From positions 1-64,000 of the forward strand of contig CAJNOJ010000445.1 of the NCBI GenBank assembly GCA_905250025.1: a stretch of DNA of 64,000 bases, in the 5' to 3' direction. The DNA comes from Adineta ricciae (taxonomy: Eukaryota; Rotifera; Eurotatoria; Adinetida; Adinetidae). The stretch's first letter is position 1. The number at the start of each line of letters is the position of its first letter. The notes under the pieces were generated by a model. It worked only from the letters and a program-made list of their open reading frames with translations. It was not told where the DNA came from and made no database searches. Position numbers and translations under genes: made by a program. This document shows, in pieces, positions 25,621 through 36,719 of the stretch.

Positions 25621-26878
25621 ATGCTATCTGCTCTGTTTACCAAATCACAGTTCACGAATCGACGTGCTGGAAATGTCGATGAACTTCCACAACCAAGAAC
25701 TCAGTATGAATCCAAAATATTTCGTTATTTTATTTTTTTATATTGAATTTGCTATATAGAAAAAATTCAGCTTGGATGCCGTTTTTGGCTGCAGCTTGTG
25801 TAGGTGGTGTCTTATTCGTCATTGCTGCTGCTATTGTAATTGGGTTGATTCCTCTATATTTACCAACAAAAGATGCTGGTACCGCTACTAATCAAAATAG
25901 CAAAGGTATGAACAGATTTATTATTTCTATTTGCGACGCCTTTCTTTTATCATCTTCTTACTAGTGAGATATTTTAATGCATCATTTGCCACCAATATTG
26001 ATAACGGTGGATCACCACTTCAATTAACAGGATATGACTCATTAAATAAACAAGTAATTTTTTCAAGATTCCTCTGCATGTGAATCTAATTTGAATATTT
26101 TCATTTCAGATTAGTGGTTCACTTGACATCAAAAGTACAACAATTAGCGTTCAAGATGCCTATATTGGTACTGCTGTGAGTAAAAAGAAGAAGAAACGTC
26201 AAACAAGGTTCGTTTTTTATATAACATACTTTGCCAAAAAGTANAATAAACAAGTAATTTTTTCAAGATTCCTCTGCATGTGAATCTAATTTGAATATTT
26301 TCATTTCAGATTAGTGGTTCACTTGACATCAAAAGTACAACAATTAGCGTTCAAGATGCCTATATTGGTACTGCTGTGAGTAAAAAGAAGAAGAAACGTC
26401 AAACAAGGTTCGTTTTTTATATAACATACTTTGCCAAAAAGTAATGTTTTTGTTTAGTAATGGACTATCATGTGGCAAAGTCCTAACTGGAAACCAAGCT
26501 ACTACCAATGGACAAAGTAGCCGGATATCTATTTCATTTTATATTAATTCATGTCCCAAAGCTACATGTCAAACTGATCATTGTCTTGAGAAATGTTCAA
26601 GTGAAATTAAATCAAAGATACAAACAGTATTCGGTTCGGGTTCATTATCATTAAATATTCAATTAACAAACGGAACAACTCTTAACGCACCAGTTCTGTT
26701 TTGTTCCTTCAATGAAATCGTATCATGTAAGGGAAAAAATTTATATTAGCATATTTGAGAAATGTTTATTTCCTATATGGTCTATTCAATAAGAGACCTT
26801 ATAAGGTATGTTTCGAGTTTTGACATATTTTTATTTATAGTAGCAACAACTTCTACAACCAGGACAACTGCATCATCT

Positions 26879-26921
<43 letters not shown>

Positions 26922-27226
26922 CTGGCTCCACCACAACTACTACGACAGATACAACTAGTACAACGGATAGTACTACCAGCACCACCACGGATACCACTAC
27001 TACTACTACAGACACCACTACTACAACGGATACCACTACCACCACAACGGATACTACTACCACCACAGATACAACTACAACATCAGACACTTCTACCACT
27101 ACTACAGACACCACTACTACAACGGATACCACTACCACCACAACGGATACTACTACCACCACAGATACAACTACAACATCGGACACTACTAGCACTACTA
27201 CGGATACTACCACAACGACCACTTAA
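25621..27226 (+). CDS. Type II membrane protein with Thr-rich mucin stalk
   Basis: Exons 25621-25703, 25758-25905, 25965-26053, one copy of the exon at about 26110-26211 (or its repeat at 26310-26411), 26458-26726 and 26841-27226 join in frame. The N-terminus is a cytoplasmic stretch of about 30 residues, then one membrane segment (FLAAACVGGVLFVIAAAIVI). The ectodomain has a basic KKKKKRQT block that may be a cleavage site and six cysteines (SCGK, SCPKATCQTDHCLEKC, FCSF). The C-terminus is about 120 residues of Thr/Ser/Asp (TTTTDTT units), expected to be O-glycosylated. I do not recognise the ectodomain. A surface or mucous-layer role is an inference from the stalk. Confidence 0.65.
26045..26443 (+). 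repeat. Exact 199-bp duplication around one N
   Basis: Bases 26045-26243 are identical to 26245-26443, with N at 26244. The unit spans the end of one exon, an intron, a complete exon and part of the next intron. Perfect identity and the single N point to an overlap not merged in gap closing, so the exon should be counted once. Confidence 0.85.
26859..27222 (+). repeat. Thr-codon minisatellite
   Basis: ACA/ACT/ACC codon repeats encode the mucin stalk. An ACA run at 26880-26920 is followed by longer units (GATACCACTACC type); a unit of about 90 bp near 27010-27100 recurs at about 27100-27190. The reverse strand is open only as a shadow. Confidence 0.85.
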
Positions 27227-28102
27227 CTGGCAAAGCTACTTGCTATATTATCAATAATATATGCACTGCTTATACTAAGATCACAAGTTTTAGTAGTTCT
27301 TTTCTTTGTTTTATTATCTATACCTCTTCTACTGTTTTTTTTATCTTGATTCTTTTTCTTCTTCTTTTGAACTTCCGTATGCCGATTTCTTCACTATTTT
27401 TGCCTATCACATCAATGGACGTAAGTTTCTTGATTGATTGGTTGAGTGAGAAGACGTGAACTGAAAGTCAATTATAGGCCGATTTAAAACAATAATCTTC
27501 ACTTTTATAGATTTTGGGAAAGGTTTTTTTAATGTCGTACTAATTTTCATTTTAATTCACACTAACTTTTTATCATTTATCTCTTTTAAAGCTGTATCTT
27601 TATACATGGGCGATTTACTACGAAAATAAAGTTGATAAAAAATTTAATAATGCCATTCTTGAGAGACTAAAGACAAATGATCTTATTTTGGTGGCAGCTG
27701 CAAATGTCAGCAACAAAAACACATTATTTTACAGCGTAAATAAAACTGCGCGGAAGAAGAACACTTCCAGCACAATACTTCCAGAAGGTGAATCCTTCGG
27801 GATCCTCAGGGAAATGGTGATTTTTTCTGCTCTCTCCCACGACGTTTATACCATACTAGAACCTTCAGAATTCTGTCTCATTCTCATCACCAGGAATTAA
27901 AGAGATCCACTAGTATCCTGGTGGATCACCTGAGGAAAAAAACGAATCTCTCTGGAAACAATCGAAAATAAGAAAAGATCTTCGGGCAACCGCCACAGTA
28001 CCACCTCGATTGTAATCTTAAATAGTCTTCTACAGTGTTCTCCTCTCAGACACATAGAATTTTACTTATATTCTAACAGGATTGTAACAAGATTTGATCC
28101 CG
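27227..28102. other. Gene-free stretch
   Basis: 3' flank of the mucin-like gene. No gene, RNA or repeat recognised. Confidence 0.5.
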
Positions 28103-28280
28103 ATCAAACTTGTGCTTCTGCAAATAGGTGTGAGTGTGGCATAATCGTCACGTCTTCACATCCCAGGTAACTGGTCACATCTTTATGAATGTGTGGTTTG
28201 ACATTGTCATGACGGAGTTTAATTCCATGAACGGTTAAAGAGGGCCGTTGATCCCTAATTTCTTCGAGAACAGGCGCCAA
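28103..28280 (-). pseudogene. Mariner transposase fragment
   Basis: The minus strand reads VLEEIRDQRPSLTVHGIKL, RHDNVKPHIHKDVTSYLG and VTIMPHS, the region around the second catalytic Asp (HDN.KPH) and the start of the third (MPHS.D) of mariner transposases. It then runs into unrelated sequence and a stop. It belongs to a different mariner subfamily from the element at 17526. No inverted ends were found. Confidence 0.7.
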
Positions 28281-29191
28281 TCAATTGCTTTTCCGCGTTC
28301 GACACGGTGGACCAAAACTCGACATCAAGCACGCATATCACAAGTTACGGATCACACTCTTTTATAACACCGTGTTTCCCATATCAACTCACACCCTCAT
28401 GTGTTACACAGGGATTTCAACACTCTGAATATGTTGATTTGAATCTTCTATGTAAAGCATTACGACATTGATACATAAGATCTTTTTACAGCTTAACCTT
28501 TTCATGTTTTTCCTGTATATCATACGCGTCACTATCATTCTCAGGTGAGATTTCATTTGTATCATTTCAACTCATCTGCTTGTTCACTCTATTTATTTCT
28601 ATTTAGGTTCATCTTTGTTTATCATTCTTAGGTGAGAATTTGACTAGTTAACTGTCTCCATCGTGTATTTAGATTACAGGTCTCAAAAGTGGTTTCCGTT
28701 TTACGGTGTTGCGCTTGGTTTTCTTATGAAAATTTTACCAGAAAAATGGTTTTGTTGAGAGGTACAACGGCGTTTGCTTTTATCAATTTTGAATGCATTT
28801 GAAGGAAGGAAATAAAGTAGGTTAAAAGGACGACAGTTGTGCACAACTGTCGTAACTATAGCTCCTAATTTCAGCATAAACGGGGATAGAGATATTTGGA
28901 GCTGGCTAGGTTCTAAGCAGGAGCCCTATCAGTATGACGTGGTTTTTTACATCAAAATGGTTTTTTGTTGACTGGAACCCTTTTTTACTCCTACAGATTG
29001 AAAAGTGTGATACAAAACCGTATTATGCTCGAACCTTGAAAGGTTCTGAAAATGGTACCGAAATCTAAAACTTTTTAAGGTTCAGTAGGACACCTTTTTT
29101 TTACAGAGTCGAATATACTGTCCATTAGTATTTGTTTTTGTGGCTGATTAAATTGTGATAAAGGAGGAAAGTCATTAGTGTTGTAAATGGA
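28281..29191. other. Gene-free stretch
   Basis: Low-complexity AT-rich DNA with a few TTTTTTAC-type runs. I recognise no gene. Confidence 0.45.
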
Positions 29192-29775
29192 TTATGCTTG
29201 TGTTACTTGTTTGCTTGTGGGTGAATATTGGTTGATCATATTTTGCATTTTCTTTTCTTGTTCTCTGTAATGTGAACATTCATTCGAAGTAGCAACATGA
29301 TTACATTTACAATTATAACACTTTACTGCATCATTTGCAACAGTATATTCGCCCATACGACGATTTTCTCCACATCGACTACATACTTGTTGTTTGTTTT
29401 TGCAATACTTTGCTACATGCTTGTATTTTAAGCAAATGTAACATTGCACCGGTTTTGAATTTTGTGTTGCTGTCTCAGCTACGAAGTGCATGCAATCCAC
29501 TTGTAAACCAGTTTGTACCAATGTGTTTTCGGTTTTTTTTCGTCGCTAAATGATATTTTTACTGTATGAGCTGTAGTTTTACCATCTTTACTGGCTAATC
29601 GAATAGCTTTTGTTACTTCAAGACCAATGATTTTCGGTGCTTCGGTTATTCAATCATTTCCTATTTCCATATCGGCGTTTGACGAAGGCGACCTTTTCTG
29701 TATCCTTGATTTTTGGTATAGATCTCGGAACGTATACCTCAGCTTGATGGTTGACCGTTAGACGATAATACCTAG
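29192..29775 (-). pseudogene. LINE ORF1 fragment with CCHC knuckles
   Basis: The minus strand encodes IIGLEVTKAIRLASKDGK..HTVKISFSDEK, then after a frame change VQCYICLKYKHVAKYCKNK, QVCSRCGE and VKCYNCKCNHVATSNEC, three zinc-knuckle-like units as in jockey, I or CR1 ORF1 proteins. The 3' part ends at a stop at 29192 with no following ORF2. A C-rich telomere-like tract lies 5' of it on the coding strand (29853-29880). Confidence 0.65.
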
Positions 29776-29852
29776 ATATGTTTTTTGCGGTTTTCTTTAC
29801 AGTAATCGTTTGTATCAATCAATATCTGCATCGATGGCACGTTGCTTGTATT

Positions 29853-29880
29853 TTGAGGGTGAGGGTGAGGGTGTATGTGA
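29853..29880 (+). repeat. Telomere-like G-rich tract
   Basis: Three tandem TGAGGG(TG) units followed by TGTATGTGA, in AT-rich noncoding DNA. Similar tracts recur through the window. Confidence 0.7.
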
Positions 29881-30238
29881 ATGAGAGCAGGAAAAGAAGT
29901 CTCCCACAGTCCACCCTCACTTTTTTCGACAAAATATTAAATATTTTTCAAACCTTCAGTTCCAATTTTGAAGGTGACGATAGATCGACATTTATCGTAT
30001 AAAACAAAATCTCGAGCAATATCGTTTGCAATAATGAGACTAAGAAAGTTTTATTAAATCTTCCAGAAAATGTAGATTGTTTGTAATCATTCGGATAAGT
30101 ATTATACAATTCATCATATAGTACAAGAACTAGTGTAATTATTGTTTATTTCTCACACAAAAAAAATAAAATAAATGCTTTTTGTCCCACTCTACTGATC
30201 AATGATTAAAAAGTGAATAAAATATACTGTCATTAGTA

Positions 30239-32186
30239 TTAAGCAGATACTATTTCTTCGGATGCAAACGTTTGTATATACGATGCTTTATAATTCCCAT
30301 TCTCATCAAACAGACATATTTCGATTTTGTCACCAGTAACTACAAATAAAAATTAATAAACTAGATTTTCGTAGAAATTAACTTACTCCATGAAAGTAAA
30401 TCATTAATAATAAGCTTCTGATGTAATGATGAGCAAATGCTCTCATAATTTGATGAGAACTGTGCAGCAGCATTACCTAATGTCGAATAAATTTTTAATT
30501 CACCACCTGGCGGAAGATGTATACCATTGGGCAATTTATATTCATATTCCAATGTTGGATCAACATGTCGTTTTATTATCCATCCAGAAATATTGATATC
30601 TTTATTTGTTGAATGATTTATCAAACATACATATGTATTATCAAGAGGACATTCTTCAAAAACGACAACAAAAAACAATTTAATCAGAATCGTTCACTTA
30701 TTCGATACTTACCAATACTTATCCAGTCTTTTTTTTGTTGTTTTATAGCGAATGTTTTTACTGTTGTAGTTGTAATTAATGGGGGAGAATCTATAATAAC
30801 TGATTTCTCTACAGGATCATATTCTAATAGATTACGATAGATAATAAGTTCACTTTCTAAATTAGTTTTTCTAAAAAATATGAAATTTTGATGCATATTC
30901 TTTTTATTAATACATAATTTCTTAACCTTTCTCTCATCTGTTCAATACCATTTATCATGCTTAAGATACTTTCTTGTAAAAGATGTAGATCTTTTGATTG
31001 TGCTTCATATTTTTCTTCATTTTCAACTTTAATTAATTCGTATTCAGATTCTAAACTAGCTAAAAGAAAGAAAAGAATCGATAACAAAGAAATATTAAAT
31101 ATTTCCTCACAAATATTTGCTTCTAATTTTAATTTAAGTTCTTTTTCTTTGGTATACATTTGTTGGACTTCTTCATATTCTATTTGAAATCTTTCTTGCA
31201 TCGCTTTTATAATTGTACTTTCAATTTCTTGATAATATTTCTTTTGTTCAACACTTATTTGCTCAAATGAAATTTGTACTTCTTTCATTCTTTTTTCATA
31301 GTAAATATTTATTTCTTGATAAATTGACGCATATAATAATTCATAATCGTGACGAATATTTGCAAGAATTTTCTCTGATTTTAGAGTCCAATATTGTTTT
31401 ACATCAAATACTGCTGCTGTAAATGAATTCCTTACATAAAAAGAAAAGAATTATTCGAAATACAAATCAGCTCATTTATACGTACTTTGATATAAAAGAA
31501 TGAATATTCTTATAAAAGACATGTTGATTTTTTAATGTTTGTATATTAATTTTTACTTGACTAGTTTGCTTTTTACAATGTCCCCAATCAGTTGTTACTT
31601 TAAGATATTGTTGTAGAGTATTATCACGTTCTGTATGATAAGTTCTGATTTGGTTTTCTAATTCTGTATAAGATTTACGTAGACCAGTCAATGTACACGA
31701 TGATTGATTTAGTTCTTCTTGTAATTTGATTTGTTTTTGGTCTTGAAATTGAGTCATACCATACATTAATTGTTGGTATATATCACTATGTATTTGAAAG
31801 TGTTGATATTCAAATTCATGGTCAATTTTCTTGTAGTTAACGGTTTTAAGATCAGTTTCTAATTGTATATAACGCTCATCAAATTCGACATCGGAAGATT
31901 CTCGTCGAAGTAGGGCTAATTTTTCAGTATATTCGGCATTTTGTAATTCCAGTCGTTTCACATGATCGATAAGCAAATTTAAACGTTCATTTAATTGATT
32001 AAATTTATGTTTTTCATTTTCATGTTGTGCATTACAAATAGTTTTGATTTCTTCGATATTCATAAACATTTGTGCAACACAATAAAGGCCACATTGAACA
32101 TATTCACCGAGTGGAAGATATGGTGTAATTGTATTATCAATTCTTGTATGAACTTCTTTATTGGTTGGAAGTATACATTCAGACAT
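30239..32186 (-). CDS. Intermediate filament protein with lamin-tail domain (copy A)
   Basis: Exons 32186-31486, 31430-31111, 31059-30927, 30870-30713, 30653-30387 and 30339-30239 (introns 48-59 bp, GT..AG) give 559 residues. The rod start NEKHKFNQLNERLNLLIDHV matches the conserved helix-initiation motif of intermediate filaments, long heptad coiled coils follow, and the rod end LESELIIYRNLLE matches the helix-termination motif. After a linker comes a lamin-tail domain (VCLINHSTNKDINISGWIIK..LPPGGELKIYS). There is no C-terminal CaaX box (it ends EEIVSA) and no obvious nuclear localisation cluster, so a cytoplasmic filament of the invertebrate L-type is more likely than a nuclear lamin. A second, partial copy lies at 57238-58495. 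A C-rich tract on the coding strand lies about 85-120 bp upstream of the ATG. Confidence 0.85.
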
Positions 32187-33290
32187 TTTTATTTCAAAAA
32201 TCTGTTAACAGAGGAAGGAAAAGCTCTTAAAATAGTATAGCTCTTTGTCTATAGGAAAAAACGAAACACTTAAGGGTGAGATGGTGGATGAGGATGAGAA
32301 TGAAAATGTTGCTTTTGTCTTCACACGTACCCACCCTCAAGATGAAGACTATATTAGCTCTACACATTTCAGTAATATTTCTTATTCGTATTTCATGAAC
32401 AAAAATATATTCAAAAGTAAAGCTTTCAAGAATCATACTCTTCGTTTTAACATTCGTAGTAACAAGAGAAACAATTGGTTTAATAATTTTTTAACATCAT
32501 TACTTACCTGCAGGAGTAAAACCTGAGTCGTAAATGAAAATAATTTTGTTTATGCCATCGGCTTTTATTCATCTCGTTTGCTTTGGACTCTTGAAATGAA
32601 ACTAATTCTTATGGCCATGAAAGCAAATGAAGATGTTTGGAGAAGCCTTGAAAAAGAAAAGAGCGTAAAAACAAAAGCAAAACAATTTGTTGTCAAAATT
32701 TTGCGGTAAAATTCACACTTAATCAATTTAGAAGAATATTTTTTAGCCCATAGAGTGAATACTTTGTTTTTCATTGACAGGCACTTTCACCGAGTTCTCT
32801 TTCTTAGAGAAACATTTGGACAACATGTATGTCATAAAATGATTAAGAGCGTGATGAGTGGATATGTGAGTGCCGCTTTTGACAAGCACCCATACATACT
32901 GTGGCGATTTCTGATACAAGAGATAATAGGTGGTGGATGTATCTTTTATCTGATCCAAAGAGAAATCGTACCTATACTGTCTTTCCCACGTCCTTTGATA
33001 GTTCTCGGTAGATATAGTATCACGTTACAAAAAAATATCAAGTTTTATAACTAATATCTAATTCGATGTCACACTAGAGCTAAATATGAAAGTGTAATCA
33101 CATATATTTGCAGATGACTTGTGCACATTGATAACCCAACCTATTCAAAAAAAAACTATATGGAGATGATCAGTTTCATTAACTCAGCAGGATCTAGAAT
33201 ATGCCAAAATCATTTCGACTACTCAACGAAATGAAAACAACGGATAAATATTGCAAGAACAGCCGGAATTAGAAATCAGTATGAAGAGTA
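32187..33290. other. Noncoding stretch conserved between the two copies
   Basis: This interval is retained in copy B (58496-59540). A 71-codon minus-strand frame at 32958-32743 is open in both, but most differences between copies change the amino acid, so it is not convincing as a gene. A degraded G-rich tract (GGGTGAGATGGTGGATGAGG) lies at 32274-32293. Confidence 0.5.
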
Positions 33291-33301
33291 AGAAATTAGA
33301 T

Positions 33302-33631
33302 ATGACCAAATCGTTTAGAAAACTAAACTGGCTGAGCAGAAGCAGACATATATCCGTGAAGACTCAAGTAATCTGCTTCTTCGCATGACTTTCCTCAATA
33401 TTTCCGGGCACACAACGCGAGCAAACAAAAAGCAAATATCGAGTGGCTCTGAAACTAATTCATAGATGTCCATTCGTATTGGCAAAGAAAATATACAACT
33501 TCACAAAAGAAGAGTCTGTCGAACCAGACGTTGGCAAATATCTTCAGAAAAGACTACATAAAACAGATAACGCCGATCTCGGCCTATCTCCATTCTACAG
33601 CTGTAGCAAAAAGAACTTGTGCAGAATTTAA
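33302..33631 (+). pseudogene. LINE reverse-transcriptase C-terminal fragment (copy A)
   Basis: In copy B the frame reads LNWLSRSRHISLKTKIICFF..RKYRVAQKLIRRCPFELAKK..VETYIGKYLQKRL. This resembles the region after the RT domain of jockey/CR1-type LINEs, where a Leu-x-x-Lys-x-Lys block, a QN(K)-I-R-R block and an EEYI-like block follow each other. Copy A has a stop after CFFA and is broken. The assignment rests on pattern memory only. Confidence 0.45.
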
Positions 33632-34007
33632 AGTTTTCCTCAATAATCCTTGTGATGGATTGTTGATTGTTGTCAACTCAATTTTCATATATGACTCTAG
33701 TTTTGTTCCTCAAGAATCGAGCAAAAAATGATTCAATTTCAATAAGTCATCATTGATCAACTCACGTAGAGCTCGCTCACCTAATGCTGGTCTGTTTTTC
33801 AAAGTTTCGCTTCGAATGATAAATATTATATCCACATGTATTTCAGCGACTAGAAAAATCAATGCACTTACGTTTGCTTAGTGACAGGATGTTTATCCGT
33901 CAATACTGACAACAGGAAAAGGTTAAGATCTAAAAGCATGATTAATCATTTCAGATTCTTCTGTTCTGATATATGCATTGTTACAGGTTTGGTAGAAAAC
34001 GAATAGT

Positions 34008-34146
34008 TCATGAGTTGCCTAATTCGACTTGTATTATAAATGCACATTCAAGAGACTGCTATCAATTCGAATATAAATAGACGCCTATAGCTTTAAAAGT
34101 ATAGGAATAGTTTTAGTTTATAGTTATAGTCAAACCCTCACCCTCG
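34008..34146 (+). repeat. Dispersed repeat copy 2
   Basis: It starts CATGAGTTGCCTAATTCGAC, continues TTGTATTATAAATGCAC, then ATCAATTCGAATATAAATAG, GTATAGGAATAGTTTTAG and ends AAACCCTCACCCTCGC. It ends about 87 bp upstream of the ATG of the NHL gene and contains TATA-like words, so it may serve as that gene's promoter. Confidence 0.7.
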
Positions 34147-34232
34147 CATCGTATGGATGCTTCAAGTTGAATATGAACATCACGTTTTTATTTTCATATC
34201 CGGTTCTCTCTCGAAGTGAAACAATCTAAACA

Positions 34233-35199
34233 ATGGCGAAGTCTATTCGACTACCAATTGTTGCTATTCTCCTTTTTACCGTTCAAGTACATTTAACTTC
34301 AGCGGATGACGTATTATGCCAACTCCATTATCATTCATTCGTTTTACTAAACCAAAATGGATTCGACAGGAAAACAAGGATCCGCTAACTTACAACTCAG
34401 TAACACCAGTAGTATTTTCATCGATCATTACGGCAACTTTTGCGTAGCTGACGGAGATAATGATAGAATTCAAAAATTCTCTACGAAATCAACGAATAGT
34501 GGTGTAACTATTACGTGAGGGAATGATCGAGGATCTGCTTTGGATCAATTGAAAGAACCAACGCATGTCTATGTTGACGTAGTAGGAAATCTGTTCATCA
34601 CTGATCGAGGTAATCTTCGAGTACAGAAATGGTTCCCGGGCGGTTTAGAAGGAGTGACAGTTGCTTCCGGAAGAGTCTATTCATGTCACTGGTTTCCAGG
34701 TCTTTCTGACAACAGAAAACATGCTAACAAGATTTATTCATCAGAATCTATCAGAGGAAGCAGTAGAATCATGAAGTATCCTGTTGGTGGTGTCATTAAT
34801 GTGTCTACGTTCGCAACACTTCTTGGTTTTGTCAACAGCATCCCTAGTAATCTCGTCTTGGATGTATGCAATAGCGTTTATGCCGTAGAATCATTGAATG
34901 GAAGCATTTTGAAAATCAGCAGTAGTAATTCTACAGGAGAACAGATTGCGTCCAACTTAATCAGTCCCAATGATTTTGCACTTGATCCATACGGAAACCT
35001 TTACATCGTTGGAAGAGATGTCAATCGTGTGTAGCGTCTGAGTGTCTATTCCTAAATAAGAGAAATGATTCCGGGAAATGAACATTTAAGTATACCGTGG
35101 AGTATTGCATTTGATTCCGTTCACAATTTGTATATATCTGATAAAGACAATCATCGTGTTCAGAAATCTCGGTTTGAAGAAGGAGACCTTTTTTGCTAA
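34233..35199 (+). pseudogene. NHL-repeat secreted protein, decayed (copy A)
   Basis: The ATG opens a signal peptide (MAKSIRLPIVAILLFTVQ). The NHL propeller continues in another frame from about 34358: IFIDHYGNFCVADGDND, a TGA near 34516 where Trp is likely, then HVYVDVVGNLFITDRGNLRV, NLVLDVCNSVYAVES, DFALDPYGNLYIVGRDVNRV and a TAG where copy B has CAG. A last repeat (IAFDSVHNLYISDKDNHRV) follows before TAA at 35197. NHL units form beta-propellers, often extracellular. The frame change and two stops make this a probable pseudogene unless short introns remove some. Confidence 0.65.
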
Positions 35200-35392
35200 G
35201 ACTGCGATAAATTTCAATAGAGCATCTCAAGATGAGAGCGAGAATGTTTTTCTCGATTCACATAACTTTTATAGATTTATTTGTCAACAATACGTATACT
35301 CTCATACATCAGCAAAAATTATTTCAAATGCACGTCGAACAAGAGAACGAACATTTGAATCTATGAGTCATTCATGTCTTTTCAATGCATAA

Positions 35393-35463
35393 GGCTTAGT
35401 GTTTCAGTGGTAGAATGTTCGCTTCGGAAGCGAGCGACCCAGGTTCAATTCCTGGCTAGGCCC
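35393..35463 (+). tRNA. tRNA-Pro (CGG), copy A
   Basis: A 71-nt cloverleaf: acceptor GGCTTAG/CTAGGCC with all seven pairs (one G-T), anticodon stem TTCGC/GCGAG, loop TTCGGAA giving anticodon CGG, T stem CCAGG/CCTGG with TTCAATT loop. The unpaired 3' base is C73, typical of eukaryotic tRNA-Pro. The A box (TAGTGTTTCAGTGG) and B box (GGTTCAATTCC) are clear. A37 is unusual for tRNA-Pro. It faces the tRNA at 35855-35925. Confidence 0.85.
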
Positions 35464-35854
35464 AAATTTTTTTCTCTCTCATTTCTTTTTTCGACAATTG
35501 ACATTTGTTACCAGTTTTTTTTAAATAAAAAGCAACTTAGTCATAAAATAGCATATAGAATTTCACATTCTGTCATTCTCTCATACATAATGCAATAACA
35601 CAAAGAAATGAGTCATATTTCGACAAGTGAAAAAGAAGTAACTATTTTTCTTTTTAAATTTGATCTTTTTGCAGAATAGTTTGCTATCCTATGTACTGAG
35701 TTGTGCCTCTATGACGAGCTCGTATAATATTCTTTTCAAAAAATTCATATGTCCTATCATAAAACTTTATCAGATAGAAAAAAAAAGAGTGTCGGTCATT
35801 CAGCAATCAATTTCCGCTGTACGTGCCCTAAAAAGGGATAGGAATGAAAAAAAG

Positions 35855-35925
35855 GGGCCTAGCCAGGAATCGAACCTGGGTCGCTCGCTTCCAAAGCGAA
35901 CATTCTACCACTAAAACACTGGGCC
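35855..35925 (-). tRNA. tRNA-Pro (TGG), copy A
   Basis: A 71-nt cloverleaf on the minus strand, nearly identical to its convergent neighbour. The anticodon loop is TTTGGAA, so the anticodon is TGG. Acceptor GGCCCAG/CTAGGCC has one C-A mismatch at pair 5:68. The B box is GGTTCGATTCC and base 73 is C. Both tRNAs are preceded by ATGCATAAGG, so they look like an inverted duplicate that has diverged at the wobble base. Confidence 0.85.
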
Positions 35926-36719
35926 TTATGCATAATCAATTATTACTATTAAAAATAAAGGCATGTTGGTAATTTGTGCATCTTGTGAGTAGGAATATGA
36001 GTATAGAGAAATAACAACACTCACGCATACCCTCAGCTTTATATATTTATGAACAACTATATTAGAAATTTATTTCGTGTTTAGAATTGGGTGTGAGGGT
36101 ATGGGTGTGAATTTGTAAACCATGGAGAATTTATTATTGAGCGAAATAGTGTCCTACTCTCTTCCATTTCTTCCTCAAATTTGACTATTTTTAATAACTA
36201 ACATTGCTTCAACATTATAAAAATGTCAGCACCTTGATCAAAGCCCGCAAGTCCAACGTAAGGAAAGCTAAAAACCGATTTCCTAACAAATGATGACTAC
36301 AGCTCTCATAGATGCAATAAGCATCCAGCACACAAAAAGCACGATCATGGTAAACTTTTTACTTTTGAAAATGTTTAATTCAATTTAAATTAAATGAAAT
36401 CATAAGCCATCTGATGCGCCTTCTTGTGCAGAAAATGAAACTAGTCATGCCAGTCCAATCTGCACATAGTCGTCTAAATTATCCATAACCATTAATATAG
36501 AAATGGACTAATTTTCATGGTTTTGTAGTACATTCAATTACATACGTCTTCAAAAAATATCATTCAACCGTTTATATACTGAATCATTTCAATTATCACA
36601 CACGCTGAGTTTGCGTTTCTTCTTTGATATTTTGCTCTTTGATAAGAAAAATAAAACATCTTATTTTTGTGCTTATTTCATTTTTCTTTTCTAACTGAGA
36701 TCAAGATAAAGTTTACAAG

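Noticed and set aside
26045-26443. True tandem exon duplication
   Set aside because: Perfect identity including introns and a single N at the join indicate an assembly overlap.
26782-27222. Val-rich 146-codon frame on the minus strand
   Set aside because: It is the reverse shadow of the Thr-codon minisatellite of the plus-strand gene.
32743-32958. 71-codon minus-strand frame present in both duplicate copies
   Set aside because: Most differences between copies are amino-acid changing; conservation is explained by the shared duplication.
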